Shown: positions 34,922-43,912, numbered from the stretch's first letter. The stretch is DNA of 64,000 nucleotides from Clostridiales bacterium (GCA_015056255.1 SVGP01000013.1:19130-83129), one strand, 5' to 3'. Made by a program: numbers and translations. The notes: generated from the sequence alone by a model not told the origin.

Positions 34922-36361
34922 ATGAAGCTTAAAAGTCCGTTCCGTTTCAATGATCTGAAGCTTTCCTTAAAGGACATCTACAGCCCCAAAAACGACGACA
35001 GTAAAGGAAGACTCATCAGCCTCGGCTCTTCCATTATGGCGGCGTTTTACAACGTGTTTATCACCGGCATCTTCTACACTGGCTTTCTGTCAATGTACGG
35101 TATATCAATTACCGGCGTTGGCATCGTAACCTTCATACCCTACATCGCCAGCTGCTTCTCGATTTTCTCTTCATCGGTTCTCGAGCGTTTTCAAAAGCGC
35201 AAATGGATCTGCCTGGCGGCGAGGGTGTATTTTTACGCCATGTACATCATAGCAACCACCTTAATGCCCCAGTTTGTGCACGATCCGGATGCGCGGCTTG
35301 TGTGGTTCATTGTTATACTGTTTCTCGCCTATTCCGTCGCGGCCATCTTCAACCCCGGCGTCACCGCCTGGTTTTATAAATTCTATCCTGAAGATACGCA
35401 AAGGCGCACAAAATACATCGTTTACAATCAGATTTTTTCCTCCATCGTTTCCAGCTGCGTGCTTCTGTTCTCAAGCTTGATTACGGACTCCGTCGCGGGA
35501 TCTCCCATGCAGAACACGATCATACTCGTCATGCGCTATATCGCATTCGTGCTCGTTTTGATCGACGTTGCCATGCTCGCGTGCGCAAAGGAATATCCTT
35601 ATCCAAAGGCGCAGAAATTAAATCTTGCGCAGGTTTTTACCCTTCCTTTCAAGTACAGAAAATTTCTGTACTGTATGCTTTTGATGTTCGTCTGGAACTA
35701 CAACAGCAATCTAAATAACGGCATTTGGAATTATCACCTTTTAAATCACTTAGGCTTTAAATACACGCTTTTAAACGCCATGTCGATTGCCTATACCGTG
35801 ATTCTCCTTCTTACCCAAAATGTTTGGAAACAGCTTTTATACCGCTATTCGTGGGTCAAAACCTTCGGCCTTTCCGTTCTCATTTTTATTCCGACCGAGT
35901 TTATCATGTTCATTATCCAGCCCGGCCAGGCGTGGCTCTGGGTGCTTGCAAGCGTTATTCAAAACACCATGTCCGTCGGCATGAACTTCTCCTATTCCAA
36001 CATCCTCTATATGAACCTGCCCGAGGAAAACTCCACCGCTCACATCGCCTTTAACACCATCGGCTGCAACCTCTTTGCGTTCTTGGGCATGATGACAGGA
36101 ACCTTCGTAAGCTCTCTGGGCGGAGACACGCCCCGTGTGATTCTGGGTCTCAACTTCTGGGCGGTTCAGTATACAACCCTCATGCGCGCTCTGGTCATGT
36201 TCTGCCTCGGATTTGTGCTGGTCAGATTCTGGAAGAGCTTTACAAGAGACGAAGACATAAAGATGATTGAGCGCCAAAAAGAAGAGCTGCTCAAGCAGAA
36301 AATCCGCCGGCAGCTCATGGGAAAACCTTCCCGGTTGGCATTTTTGAAATCAAGAAAATAA
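34922..36361 (+). CDS. MFS transporter of unknown substrate
   Basis: 479-residue polytopic protein with about 12 helices and long hydrophilic ends. The N-terminal 40 residues are cytoplasmic, the first helix pair is MAAFYNVFITGIFYTGFLSMYGI and TGVGIVTFIPYIASCFSIFSSSVLERFQKRK, the latter carrying a loop 2-3-like basic motif. The tail (ERQKEELLKQKIRRQLMGKPS) is a charged helix. It belongs to a Clostridia-typical MFS branch; no substrate can be given. ATG 34922 has AAGGAG 9 bp upstream; the longer frame from 34880 is less likely. It has its own promoter and terminator. Confidence 0.8.
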   Translation: MKLKSPFRFNDLKLSLKDIYSPKNDDSKGRLISLGSSIMAAFYNVFITGIFYTGFLSMYGISITGVGIVTFIPYIASCFSIFSSSVLERFQKRKWICLAARVYFYAMYIIATTLMPQFVHDPDARLVWFIVILFLAYSVAAIFNPGVTAWFYKFYPEDTQRRTKYIVYNQIFSSIVSSCVLLFSSLITDSVAGSPMQNTIILVMRYIAFVLVLIDVAMLACAKEYPYPKAQKLNLAQVFTLPFKYRKFLYCMLLMFVWNYNSNLNNGIWNYHLLNHLGFKYTLLNAMSIAYTVILLLTQNVWKQLLYRYSWVKTFGLSVLIFIPTEFIMFIIQPGQAWLWVLASVIQNTMSVGMNFSYSNILYMNLPEENSTAHIAFNTIGCNLFAFLGMMTGTFVSSLGGDTPRVILGLNFWAVQYTTLMRALVMFCLGFVLVRFWKSFTRDEDIKMIERQKEELLKQKIRRQLMGKPSRLAFLKSRK

Positions 36362-36389
36362 AGCGTCTATAAGCAGTATCGTTCATTCA

Positions 36390-36417
36390 GCTCGGGCGGT
36401 CGATGATCGCCCGAGTA
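36390..36417. terminator. Terminator between MFS and FliB-like genes
   Basis: GCTCGGGCG (36390-36398) pairs with CGCCCGAG, then TATTCTTTTT. The inner part (GGTCGATGATCGCCC) resembles the GCGGGCGAT-type repeat family found elsewhere in the window. Confidence 0.85.
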
Positions 36418-36444
36418 TTCTTTTTAACGTTTCCCGGGAAATGT

Positions 36445-37617
36445 TTAAAGGCTTAAAACGCGCAAAGCGTTTTCATAATCGCCCCTGCACACGCGCTTCA
36501 TGATCGGCCCGGCATAGCGGTCAAATTCCGTGTGCTCAACAAGCCTGAATACCGCGGCGGCAATGTCCGCCGCCTTTTCATTTGGGTAATCTTCACAGGC
36601 GTTTCCGATCAGAAGAAACCTTAAAAGCATATATACCGAAATCAGCGCCAGATACTCTTCTCCAAGATCCACGGGTCTATCCTGAAAAGGGAACTGAGAA
36701 AAGAACATGTGATTTACGTACATGTGTTCAAACCACGTTTCCCAGTCTGGAAACGCGCGTTCAAAAAGCGCCTTGTTTTTCATGTAAACGTCAAATTCAT
36801 GCTCCCCAGTACCATAGGTATTGAGCGAATTTTCACCATATGCCCTTATGCTGTCGCTTCTTTCATCCAGCGTATAAAGCATTTGATTGGCGATTTCAAG
36901 AGCGATTAAAAGGTCGTCGTGGGTAGGGCTGCCGTGCGCAGGAAGATGGATTTTCGCGCGATTTCCGACGATTTCAAGAACGCTTTCGTGATCTTTCCCC
37001 TTGAGCGCTTCGTCAAGCGCCTTAAGCGTCATACCCATAAGCGCAATGCGCTCGGTAAGCGCATATTCTCTCATTTGCATGATAGAAATCAGATGCTTTC
37101 TGATTTCCTTTTCGCAGCCGGCCGTTTCAAAGAAGTGCTTTCTTTCGGGAATTTCGGGCACACGGAAACCGAGCTTTGTATTTACAAACCGGATTTTTTC
37201 CTCCCTCTCCATCAACATCTCAATAACGGCCTCGCAGCTGTTTGCACAGGAGCATTCGTCCTCTCTCACGCCCCTTGGGTACAGCCTGCATACGTCCGAA
37301 AGCGCGTATTCCCCAAGCTCGAAGTGCAGCGCGCATCTTCCGTCCGACATGCGCATGGGACATTGTCCGTCATATCTGGGCAGAATCTGGGCATACGCTT
37401 CGGGCGAAGGATTGGGCGCAATGTGCAAAGCGCAATCGAGCTTTATGCGAAGCTCTTTTGACACGTCTGCGCTCAGAAGCGAAAAGTAATCCTTCAGAGA
37501 AACCGAAATTGGCCAGCCCTCGCAACACGCGCATCGGCACGCGCCCATTTTGCAGCGGAAATCAAAAAAGTAATCGGGAACCAGATAGTTTTTTTCATTT
37601 TCCAACGCTCTCACCAT
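36445..37617 (-). CDS. FliB-like lysine-N-methylase (YkgJ-type Cys cluster)
   Basis: 390-residue protein resembling flagellin lysine N-methylase FliB. The N-terminal part has the cysteine-rich cluster typical of this group: FRCKMGACRCACCEGWPISV, then QCPMRM, CALH, YALSDVCRLYPR and CANSCEAV. FliB from Salmonella methylates surface lysines of flagellin, and related proteins bind an Fe-S cluster. No flagellar genes are in this window, so the substrate here may be different. The start is uncertain: ATG 37617 lacks a clear ribosome site and a TTG a few codons later is possible. It converges with the MFS gene. Confidence 0.85.
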   Translation of the reverse strand: MVRALENEKNYLVPDYFFDFRCKMGACRCACCEGWPISVSLKDYFSLLSADVSKELRIKLDCALHIAPNPSPEAYAQILPRYDGQCPMRMSDGRCALHFELGEYALSDVCRLYPRGVREDECSCANSCEAVIEMLMEREEKIRFVNTKLGFRVPEIPERKHFFETAGCEKEIRKHLISIMQMREYALTERIALMGMTLKALDEALKGKDHESVLEIVGNRAKIHLPAHGSPTHDDLLIALEIANQMLYTLDERSDSIRAYGENSLNTYGTGEHEFDVYMKNKALFERAFPDWETWFEHMYVNHMFFSQFPFQDRPVDLGEEYLALISVYMLLRFLLIGNACEDYPNEKAADIAAAVFRLVEHTEFDRYAGPIMKRVCRGDYENALRVLSL

Positions 37618-37855
37618 CCATTGGATATGCGTGAAAGGTTTTTTGCGCCTTTTGGCATATTCAGTTTTGACGAAAAAATATTGTATTCATACAAGCATCT
37701 GTTTTCAATCGCGATTTATTTGAATTTTTGCGGTATTTTTTGTTTACCGTCCATTCCTTCCTTACATAAATCATCAAAAGTCATTGAAATCTTTCTTCAT
37801 TCGTGTTATCTTTAACGGGATAGAATCATGCGTTCATTACAAAAGGAGGAATACC

Positions 37856-38893
37856 ATGAACAAGGAATTTTTATTCGACCTTCTGGCGACCGCATCCGTG
37901 TCCGGAAATGAAATTGCAGTTGAAAAAAAGCTTTATGATTACATGCAGGATAAAGCAGATCAGGTAACCGTGGATGAGCTTGGCAACGTAACCGCTATCA
38001 TCAACCCCTCGTCGCCTTTCAAGGTTCTGCTTGCCGGGCACGCGGATGAAATCGGCCTGATGATCACAGCTGTCGGAGACGACGGATTTCTTATGGTAAA
38101 CGCTCTGGGCGGCATCTACCCCACCACCTATCCCGGCCACAAGGTTCGCATTCATACCAAAAATGGCGTCATCTACGGCGCGGTGGCAAATTCAAGGGAT
38201 TTCGCTAAAAAAACCGACATCAAAGCCTCCGATCTTCGAATCGACATCGGCGCAAAGGACAAAGAAGACGCGCTCAAATACGTTGAGCTCGGCGACACCG
38301 TGACCTTTGACACCGACGTACGCGAACTTTTAAACGGCCTGATCACCGGACGAGCTCTAGATGACAGAATCGGCGCGTATATAGCCATGGAAGCGCTGTA
38401 TAAGGCAAAAGAAAAGGGCGCGACCGTTGGCTGCTACTCTGCAGCGACCACCTGTGAGGAAACGTGCGACAACGGCGCATACTTCACCGCCTCCCGCATC
38501 AGGCCGAACATTTGTCTCGCTGTCGACGTTACCTACACCTCGGACAATTGCGGCGTCAGCGAAGCGCAAAGCGGCGCCGTCTCCATCGGCAAGGGCCCGG
38601 TCCTCTGTAACGCACCTTCCATTCATAAAAAACTGAACGCCCTTCTTCGTCAATGCGCGGAAAAACTGAATATGGAAATCCAGACGGAAGCCGCTGGCGC
38701 GCGCACCTACACCGACGGCGACACCATGCACAAAACCGGCGTCGGCGTTCCCTTTGCCCTGATTTCAATTCCGCTTCGATATATGCATAATCCCAACGAA
38801 GTGGGCTCCCTTCAGGACATTCAGGACTGCATTGATCTTCTGGCAGAATTCTTTGTAAGCTGTACAGAAGATATGAATTTAAAGCCGTTTTAA
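37856..38893 (+). CDS. M42 family metallopeptidase (glutamyl aminopeptidase-like)
   Basis: 345-residue cytoplasmic aminopeptidase that trims peptides as a large tetrahedral particle. Metal-site motifs are LAGHADEIGLMI (His and Asp), RALDDRIGAYIAMEAL (bridging Asp), TTCEETCDNGAY (catalytic and ligand Glu, replacing the usual TCEEVGLRGA) and LAVDVTYTSD (Asp); the final His is in IPLRYMHNPNE. AAAGGAGGAATACC precedes ATG 37856; the frame extends back to 37784 without a ribosome site. Monocistronic; followed by a double inverted-repeat element. Confidence 0.92.
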   Translation: MNKEFLFDLLATASVSGNEIAVEKKLYDYMQDKADQVTVDELGNVTAIINPSSPFKVLLAGHADEIGLMITAVGDDGFLMVNALGGIYPTTYPGHKVRIHTKNGVIYGAVANSRDFAKKTDIKASDLRIDIGAKDKEDALKYVELGDTVTFDTDVRELLNGLITGRALDDRIGAYIAMEALYKAKEKGATVGCYSAATTCEETCDNGAYFTASRIRPNICLAVDVTYTSDNCGVSEAQSGAVSIGKGPVLCNAPSIHKKLNALLRQCAEKLNMEIQTEAAGARTYTDGDTMHKTGVGVPFALISIPLRYMHNPNEVGSLQDIQDCIDLLAEFFVSCTEDMNLKPF

Positions 38894-38924
38894 TACAAAA
38901 AGCTTCATTTCAGTCACGTAATAA

Positions 38925-39005
38925 GCGCGGGCGATTCTTGAATCGCCCCTACAGGTTATGACTGATCACAGTCCATCTGTCGGGGCGATCATCGATCGCC
39001 CGTGC
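38925..39005. repeat. Paired GCGGGCGAT inverted-repeat element
   Basis: Two hairpin units in opposite orientation: unit 1 at 38925-38955 (core GGGCGATTCTTGAATCGCCC, then CTACAGG) and unit 2 at 38977-39005 (its reverse complement reads GGGCGATCGATGATCGCCC, then CGACAG). Together they form an 81-bp cruciform between the M42 gene and the convergent DUF1848 gene. Diverged single units occur at 14919-14943 and 36390-36417. Confidence 0.75.
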
Positions 39006-39022
39006 TTTAAATATTCTCGTAT

Positions 39023-39949
39023 TCAGATAACGCCTATCTTCAAGGACTTCATCATCCGTTCCTTCACAACATCACCATCCTCGATTCTTCCGCAAAGTAT
39101 CGACGAATCCGGGTCGTAAACGGCAATATTTCTGTCCATCGCTTTTGCGCTGTGATTGGCATAGCAATACCTGCAACCATTTTTGCAGGTATCGTACGCG
39201 CCGATGTCGATGCTTTCCATGCATCCGCACATTGGCCTCTGGTTTTTATCTATGCTCGCTTTCATTTCGCATCCATGAAGGCGTTCAAAGAGCGACTTGT
39301 CAATGCAGGAACCATGCGCAATCCCGACGCTCTCAAGATCTATTCCTTCCGCGCAGGATTCTATTGTGATTTTATACTTTTCTCCAATTCTTGAAATGTA
39401 TCCGCCAAGCCTTATCATTTCTTCATCTGTAAACTGTTTGACGACAAATGGCTTTAGGTTCGCACTCGTGTTTCGATATAAATCAACAAAGCTGATCACA
39501 CACTTTTGCGTATAGCCTGAAAATCTCTTTGCAAGCTCTTCAAAATATCTCACATGATAATCAAACGAATATTTTTCCGTAATCATAATTGGATCATACC
39601 GCCAGATTACGCGTTCTTTTCCTATTAATTTTGAAAGCTTTTGTAACGCAGGAACAATTTCCGTATTCTTGTTAGGCACATTTCTTTCCATATCGCTTCC
39701 GTATGCATTGACCGTGAACTGAAAATAATACATATAATCGTCAAAATATTGTAGCTTGTCAAGCATAGGAATCGGATTTTTTGTCCAGAATACAATCCCA
39801 TCCACAACATCAGGCGCCAAAACAATTTTCGAAATCTGTTTGGGATTCATTGGATTTCTAACATAAACAAATCCTTCTCGGAAGCGATTGATCAGCCAAT
39901 CCAAATAAAACGAAGGAATATCCGTACGCCTGCTCGCGCTGATGATCAT
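39023..39949 (-). CDS. DUF1848 family protein
   Basis: 308-residue protein of the DUF1848 family (PF08902), function unknown. It starts MIISASRRTDIPSFYLDWLINRFREGFVYVRNPMNPKQIS, the family hallmark, and has VDGIVFWTKNP and VIWRYDPI. Near the C-terminus cysteines occur as MCGCMESIDIGAYDTCKNGCRYCYAN, a cluster resembling a radical SAM or Fe-S binding site. Composition is more AT-rich than its neighbours, so horizontal origin is possible. The start at 39949 follows GGAGGAGATTAA. Confidence 0.9.
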   Translation of the reverse strand: MIISASRRTDIPSFYLDWLINRFREGFVYVRNPMNPKQISKIVLAPDVVDGIVFWTKNPIPMLDKLQYFDDYMYYFQFTVNAYGSDMERNVPNKNTEIVPALQKLSKLIGKERVIWRYDPIMITEKYSFDYHVRYFEELAKRFSGYTQKCVISFVDLYRNTSANLKPFVVKQFTDEEMIRLGGYISRIGEKYKITIESCAEGIDLESVGIAHGSCIDKSLFERLHGCEMKASIDKNQRPMCGCMESIDIGAYDTCKNGCRYCYANHSAKAMDRNIAVYDPDSSILCGRIEDGDVVKERMMKSLKIGVI

Positions 39950-40065
39950 TTAATCTCCTCCATTTCCCTACTATCTTATATTCCCATAAGGGTCGCATCA
40001 TGCGCAAAGCGCGCTTCATGTGCGTATCATACTTCCTATTTCGTCAAATGACATACATTATGAAA

Positions 40066-40098
40066 AAAGTCCTCTGTAAATCAACAGAGGACTTTTCA
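40066..40098 (-). terminator. Terminator of the seven-gene tRNA operon
   Basis: AAAGTCCTCTGT and ACAGAGGACTTT form a 12-bp stem with a 6-base loop. On the minus strand a TTTTTTCAT tail follows; it lies just after tRNA-Leu. Confidence 0.88.
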
Positions 40099-40103
40099 TT
40101 CTA

Positions 40104-40189
40104 TGCGGGAAACAGGACTTGAACCTGCACGAATCGTAATGATCACTAGAACCTGAATCTAGCGCGTCTGCCAATTCCGCCATTCCCGC
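40104..40189 (-). tRNA. tRNA-Leu (CAG)
   Basis: 86-base class II tRNA with a long variable arm; acceptor GCGGGAA/TTCCCGC, anticodon stem CTAGA/TCTAG with loop TTCAGGT, anticodon CAG, discriminator A73. CCA is not encoded. Confidence 0.94.
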
Positions 40190-40220
40190 AAAATGCCTTC
40201 TCTTTCGAGAAGGACTTAAA

Positions 40221-40305
<85 letters not shown>

Positions 40306-40327
40306 ACGAATATTTACTTACCGAAGA

Positions 40328-40400
40328 AGCTGGCGAAGGGACTTGAACCCGCAACCTGCTGATTACAAATCAGCTGCTCTGCCAATTGAGCTACACCAGC
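40328..40400 (-). tRNA. tRNA-Thr (TGT)
   Basis: Acceptor GCTGGTG/CGCCAGC with one G-U pair, anticodon stem GCTGA/TCAGC with loop TTTGTAA, anticodon TGT, discriminator U73. CCA not encoded. Confidence 0.94.
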
Positions 40401-40448
40401 GGATTGATTGCGTCCCAGATCGAGCATCCCGGATTGTAATTAAGATGG

Positions 40449-40522
40449 CGATCCGGAAGGGGCTCGAACCCTCGACCTCCAGCGTGACAGGCTGGCATTC
40501 TAACCAACTGAACTACCGGACC
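40449..40522 (-). tRNA. tRNA-Asp (GTC), copy 2
   Basis: Base-for-base identical to the tRNA-Asp at 34424-34497, with anticodon GTC and G73. The two identical copies lie in different operons. Confidence 0.96.
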
Positions 40523-40526
40523 ATGC

Positions 40527-40600
40527 TGGGCCTTCAGGGACTTGAACCCCGGACCGATCGGTTATGAGCCGACTGCTCTGACCAACTGAGCTAAAGGCCC
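40527..40600 (-). tRNA. tRNA with CAT anticodon (probably Ile2, else elongator Met)
   Basis: Acceptor GGGCCTT/AAGGCCC, anticodon stem GTCGG/CCGAT with loop CTCATAA, anticodon CAT, A73. It is not an initiator: C1-A72 is absent. The body, especially CCTTTAGCTCAGTTGGT and GGCTCATAACC, looks like tRNA-Ile(CAU) of Firmicutes, which is read as AUA after lysidine modification by TilS; elongator Met remains possible. Confidence 0.85.
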
Positions 40601-40629
40601 AAAGTGTCGTCACCTGAGAAGAGAAAAAA

Positions 40630-40701
40630 TGACCTCTACGGGATTCGAACCCGTGTTACCGCCGTGAAAGGGCGATGTCTTAACCACTTGACCAAGAGGT
40701 C
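40630..40701 (-). tRNA. tRNA-Glu (TTC)
   Basis: Acceptor GACCTCT/AGAGGTC, D-arm TGGTCAAGTGGTTAAGACA, anticodon loop CTTTCAC, anticodon TTC, A73. CCA not encoded. Confidence 0.95.
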
Positions 40702-40711
40702 TTACTGCTTA

Positions 40712-40785
40712 TCGGGGCGACAGGATTCGAACCTGCGACCCCATGCTCCCAAAGCACGTGCGCTACCAGACTGCGCTACGCCCCG
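40712..40785 (-). tRNA. tRNA-Pro (TGG)
   Basis: Acceptor CGGGGCG/CGCCCCG, anticodon stem CGTGC/GCATG with loop TTTGGGA, anticodon TGG, A73. First gene of the seven-tRNA operon. Confidence 0.95.
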
Positions 40786-40830
40786 AACCATTCCGGTTTT
40801 TTGTACCGTGTCCCGCAAGCGACATTGACT

Positions 40831-40859
40831 ATTATACATATGGGGGGTGGTTTTGTCAA
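40831..40859 (-). promoter_or_regulatory. Promoter of the Pro-to-Leu tRNA operon
   Basis: On the minus strand perfect TTGACA (40859-40854) and TATAAT (40836-40831) are 17 bp apart, 46 bp before tRNA-Pro. Confidence 0.92.
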
Positions 40860-40976
40860 TACCTTTTTTTAATTTTCTTTTGTTAACTGTATATTATGTA
40901 AAAAAGGGCATTTTTTGCTGTTTTATCCATGAAACAGGGCGCGGCTGAATCCATTGCCACGCCCCATATAAAAAGC

Positions 40977-41945
40977 TTATTTCAGCATCTCGCACATATA
41001 TTCCATTACAATATCATCCGCATCCGGGAAGCCCTCGTGGGCAAAGTCCGGATAGATCACCATTTCCTTTTCAGAGGTAATGGCGTTGTACGCCGCAAAC
41101 TGCGTGCTGGGCGGACAGATGGTGTCAAGAAGGCCGGTGAAGTGCTTTACCTTGGCGCGGATGCGCGGCGCAAGGTTCAGATTATCAATATAGCCGAGCT
41201 TTGTGAATACCTCTTCCTCACGCTCATGGCGAGGATCGAAGTTTCTGAAATATTGTCTTAATTCATGATACGCGCCCACATCCAGATCCATATCCCAAAC
41301 GCGCTTGTAATCGCACAGGAAGGAAATCATGGGGCAGCAGCGGTTCAGCTTCGGCGTAAGCGCCGCGCAAGCGAGCGTGAGCGCGCCGCCCTGCGAGCCG
41401 CCGGTCGCGCCGACGCGTGTTTCATCCACCTCGTCCATTGCCATGACGATGCGCGCAAGCTGAGCGGTATCAAGGAATACGTTTCTGAAATACAGTTTGT
41501 CGGGATCGGGATCGTCAAGGCCTCTGATGATATGGCCGTTTAAGGTATTGCCCTTTACAGAAAGATTGTCTTCGCTCTTTCCGCCCTGTCCGCGCGCGTC
41601 CATGCTGGCAACGCAGAAGCCCAGCGCAACGTAATTCAGAAGGTGCGCAAAATCGCCTCTGTGGCCCGAATAACCGTGGAAACGCAAAAGGGCAGGACAT
41701 TTCCCCTCGCGTTTTTCAGGCCGCGCAAAACGGGCGTAGACGGTCGCTCCGCCAACGCCGGTAAATGTAAGGTCAAATACCTCAACGCCCGGGAAATGGT
41801 ACTTTGCGGGTGTCAGCGTGCAACCGGTGCCCAAGGCTTCCATTTCGCTGATCGCTCTGTCCCAGTACGCGTCAAAATCCACGGGCTTGGGGCTTACGCC
41901 CTTATAGTTTCTAAGCTCATGAAGCGGCATATCGACAACGGGCAT
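40977..41945 (-). CDS. Acetylxylan esterase (AXE1 family, cephalosporin-C deacetylase-like)
   Basis: 322-residue alpha/beta hydrolase of the AXE1 family (CE7), which removes acetyl groups from xylo-oligosaccharides. The nucleophile serine is in GATGGSQGGALTL, the oxyanion and helper loop is LRFHGYSGHRGD, and the late Asp and His are in TGLLDTICPPST and DFAHEGFPDAD. There is no signal peptide, so it acts on imported oligosaccharides. It follows the GH127 gene by 18 bp; together they point to arabinoxylan or pectin side-chain use. GGGAGG lies 8 bp before the start. Confidence 0.93.
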   Translation of the reverse strand: MPVVDMPLHELRNYKGVSPKPVDFDAYWDRAISEMEALGTGCTLTPAKYHFPGVEVFDLTFTGVGGATVYARFARPEKREGKCPALLRFHGYSGHRGDFAHLLNYVALGFCVASMDARGQGGKSEDNLSVKGNTLNGHIIRGLDDPDPDKLYFRNVFLDTAQLARIVMAMDEVDETRVGATGGSQGGALTLACAALTPKLNRCCPMISFLCDYKRVWDMDLDVGAYHELRQYFRNFDPRHEREEEVFTKLGYIDNLNLAPRIRAKVKHFTGLLDTICPPSTQFAAYNAITSEKEMVIYPDFAHEGFPDADDIVMEYMCEMLK

Positions 41946-41963
41946 ATGCGTATCCTCCCTTTG

Positions 41964-43907
41964 TTATTTTGCGCCGTCCACAATCGGGAACTGGCTGATT
42001 CGTAATGACGTATATCCGTAGGGAACGAGTTCAACAGTTTCGACGGTTTCCTTTTTGATTTCAGGCTGAATGGGCGTCTGGTCGCAGTTTTCGCCGTTCA
42101 TGCCCCACTCCATCGCCTTGCCCATTTTGGCAAGCACTTTAACGGGCGCTTTTCCGTTTTTAAAGGCATTTTCATCGGTTTCTTCGAAGACCGCCTTCAT
42201 GGGTTCGTTTCTGATAATCGCCCAGTTCCACTCGTCTTCCGTGGTCACCTGATAGGTCGGGCATTCGTCGATGCCGCCGATTCTTTCCCACTTTTCTTCG
42301 GGATTGAACGCCATCAGGATCGGGCCCAGTTCAACGGCTGCAGACTGGTGGTTCCATCTGGTAATTCTGGGCTCCATCGGCATTTCGATTTTGACAACGT
42401 CGCCCGTTACCCACTTTCTTCTTACACAAGTGGTTTCGCCGGCATGCACGCTCATGATTTCGCCGTCAGGCAGATGAATCGCAGGAGACTTGGCCCAGAA
42501 GGGAATTCTGAGATACAGCGGAAACTCCACGGGGCGCTTTACAGTCACTTCGATGGAAACATTCTCGCTGAAGGGGTAGCCGCCGGAAACGCTTAAGCGA
42601 ACCGGGACGCCGTCGATAGCTGCCTTTACCTTACAGGGCGCGTAGCTGACTGCGGAAAGGCCATCGTCTGCGGTTGCATACCAGAGAGACGCTGTGAATT
42701 TCGGCCAGCCCTGATGCAGATTTGCCGTGCAGCAGCCGTAGTTCGGCTCAAGGCCGAAAAGGTTGGCCTCGTCGCCGTTGTTATACCAGGGGCGCTTTGC
42801 GTTTGTCACGCGGATCTGGTTTGCCTGCTGATCGTACTGGTGTCCCATATTGTCGGGCGTAGAGAACGCAGGCAGCGCGTTGAACGCGATTTTTTCAAGA
42901 ATATCGGGAAGCTCCTGACCGAAATCGCCAAGACCAAGCAGAGTCTCGATGGAATACATCGCTTCAACTACCGCGCAACTCTCCGTGCCCTGTACGGGGC
43001 TGGAGCCGTTTAAATGCTCATCGCCCGTAAACATGCCGTAGGCCACGCCGTGATGCTTCATGAGCTTCTGCCAGCCGAATTTGAAGCCGCCCTGCTCTTT
43101 AAAGCCGCTTTTGAACATATTGATTACGCCCGGGGTTTTAAGACCCATGGCAACGTTCACGACATGCGACTGATGATAATAGGCGCTGAAATAGGGCTGA
43201 TCGGCACCCTTCAGGCCCTCGCCCTCTTCCTTCAAGGCCTCGGAAAGTCTCTGCCAGTTGAGGCTTCTGCTCATGGGCTGAATGTTCGGGAAGGTATGGA
43301 AAATATTGGGCCAGTCAAGCGTCTGGCTCTTGATCTTTTTGCAAAGCTCGATCAGATATTTCTGTCCCGTGAGATTATAAAGCTGAAGCGCGGAAAGCAT
43401 ATTTTCGCCGCCGCGCGCGCAAGCCCAACCACGAAGAGGCTTTTCGGAAAGGTTTTTATACTCATAGCGGAAGAACTTGTCCATAAAGGGCAAAACGCGC
43501 TTGTCGAGCGTGGCGGTGAAATACTGATAAAGCGCCTTCAAGCAGATCATCAGCGGCCAGTAATCGTCGTTTTTCTCGGGGCCGAACCAGCCGTCTTCCC
43601 GCTGGCTCGACAAAATCCACTCGATGTATTCCATCGCGCTTTTCTTAAGCTCTTCATCGTCCAGGCCCCACGCAAGAGATACAAGGCCGTCCAGATAATA
43701 AGGCGCTCTCTCCCAGCCGTCGCCCTCTCCGCCGAGCCACGCGCAACCCGAACCAACGTCGGGCCAGATTTCGCGAAGCCTGCCGGTGATGCCCTTCGCC
43801 TGAGCCTCCATCTGCTTTTTGAGCCATCCTTCCGGATGAATGGAGCCCAGAGAAAGCGGAGACAGCGTATTTGCGGTTAAAGGAGTACGGTTAAAAATCG
43901 GCTTCAT
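41964..43907 (-). CDS. GH127 family beta-L-arabinofuranosidase-like glycoside hydrolase
   Basis: 647-residue cytoplasmic hydrolase of family GH127 (DUF1680). In the characterised enzyme HypBA1 a zinc-bound cysteine is the nucleophile. The equivalent residues are present: E309 and C311 (GTESCAVVEA) and C392-C393 (YGCCTAN). The N-terminal (alpha/alpha)6 barrel (WERAPYYLDGLVSLAWGL, SSQREDGWFGPEKNDDYWP) is followed by beta-sandwich domains. It should release L-arabinofuranose from short oligosaccharides. It lies between an RNA methyltransferase gene (5 bp upstream) and the esterase gene. AGGAGG is 12 bp before the start. Confidence 0.92.
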   Translation of the reverse strand: MKPIFNRTPLTANTLSPLSLGSIHPEGWLKKQMEAQAKGITGRLREIWPDVGSGCAWLGGEGDGWERAPYYLDGLVSLAWGLDDEELKKSAMEYIEWILSSQREDGWFGPEKNDDYWPLMICLKALYQYFTATLDKRVLPFMDKFFRYEYKNLSEKPLRGWACARGGENMLSALQLYNLTGQKYLIELCKKIKSQTLDWPNIFHTFPNIQPMSRSLNWQRLSEALKEEGEGLKGADQPYFSAYYHQSHVVNVAMGLKTPGVINMFKSGFKEQGGFKFGWQKLMKHHGVAYGMFTGDEHLNGSSPVQGTESCAVVEAMYSIETLLGLGDFGQELPDILEKIAFNALPAFSTPDNMGHQYDQQANQIRVTNAKRPWYNNGDEANLFGLEPNYGCCTANLHQGWPKFTASLWYATADDGLSAVSYAPCKVKAAIDGVPVRLSVSGGYPFSENVSIEVTVKRPVEFPLYLRIPFWAKSPAIHLPDGEIMSVHAGETTCVRRKWVTGDVVKIEMPMEPRITRWNHQSAAVELGPILMAFNPEEKWERIGGIDECPTYQVTTEDEWNWAIIRNEPMKAVFEETDENAFKNGKAPVKVLAKMGKAMEWGMNGENCDQTPIQPEIKKETVETVELVPYGYTSLRISQFPIVDGAK

Positions 43908-43912
43908 GGTAT

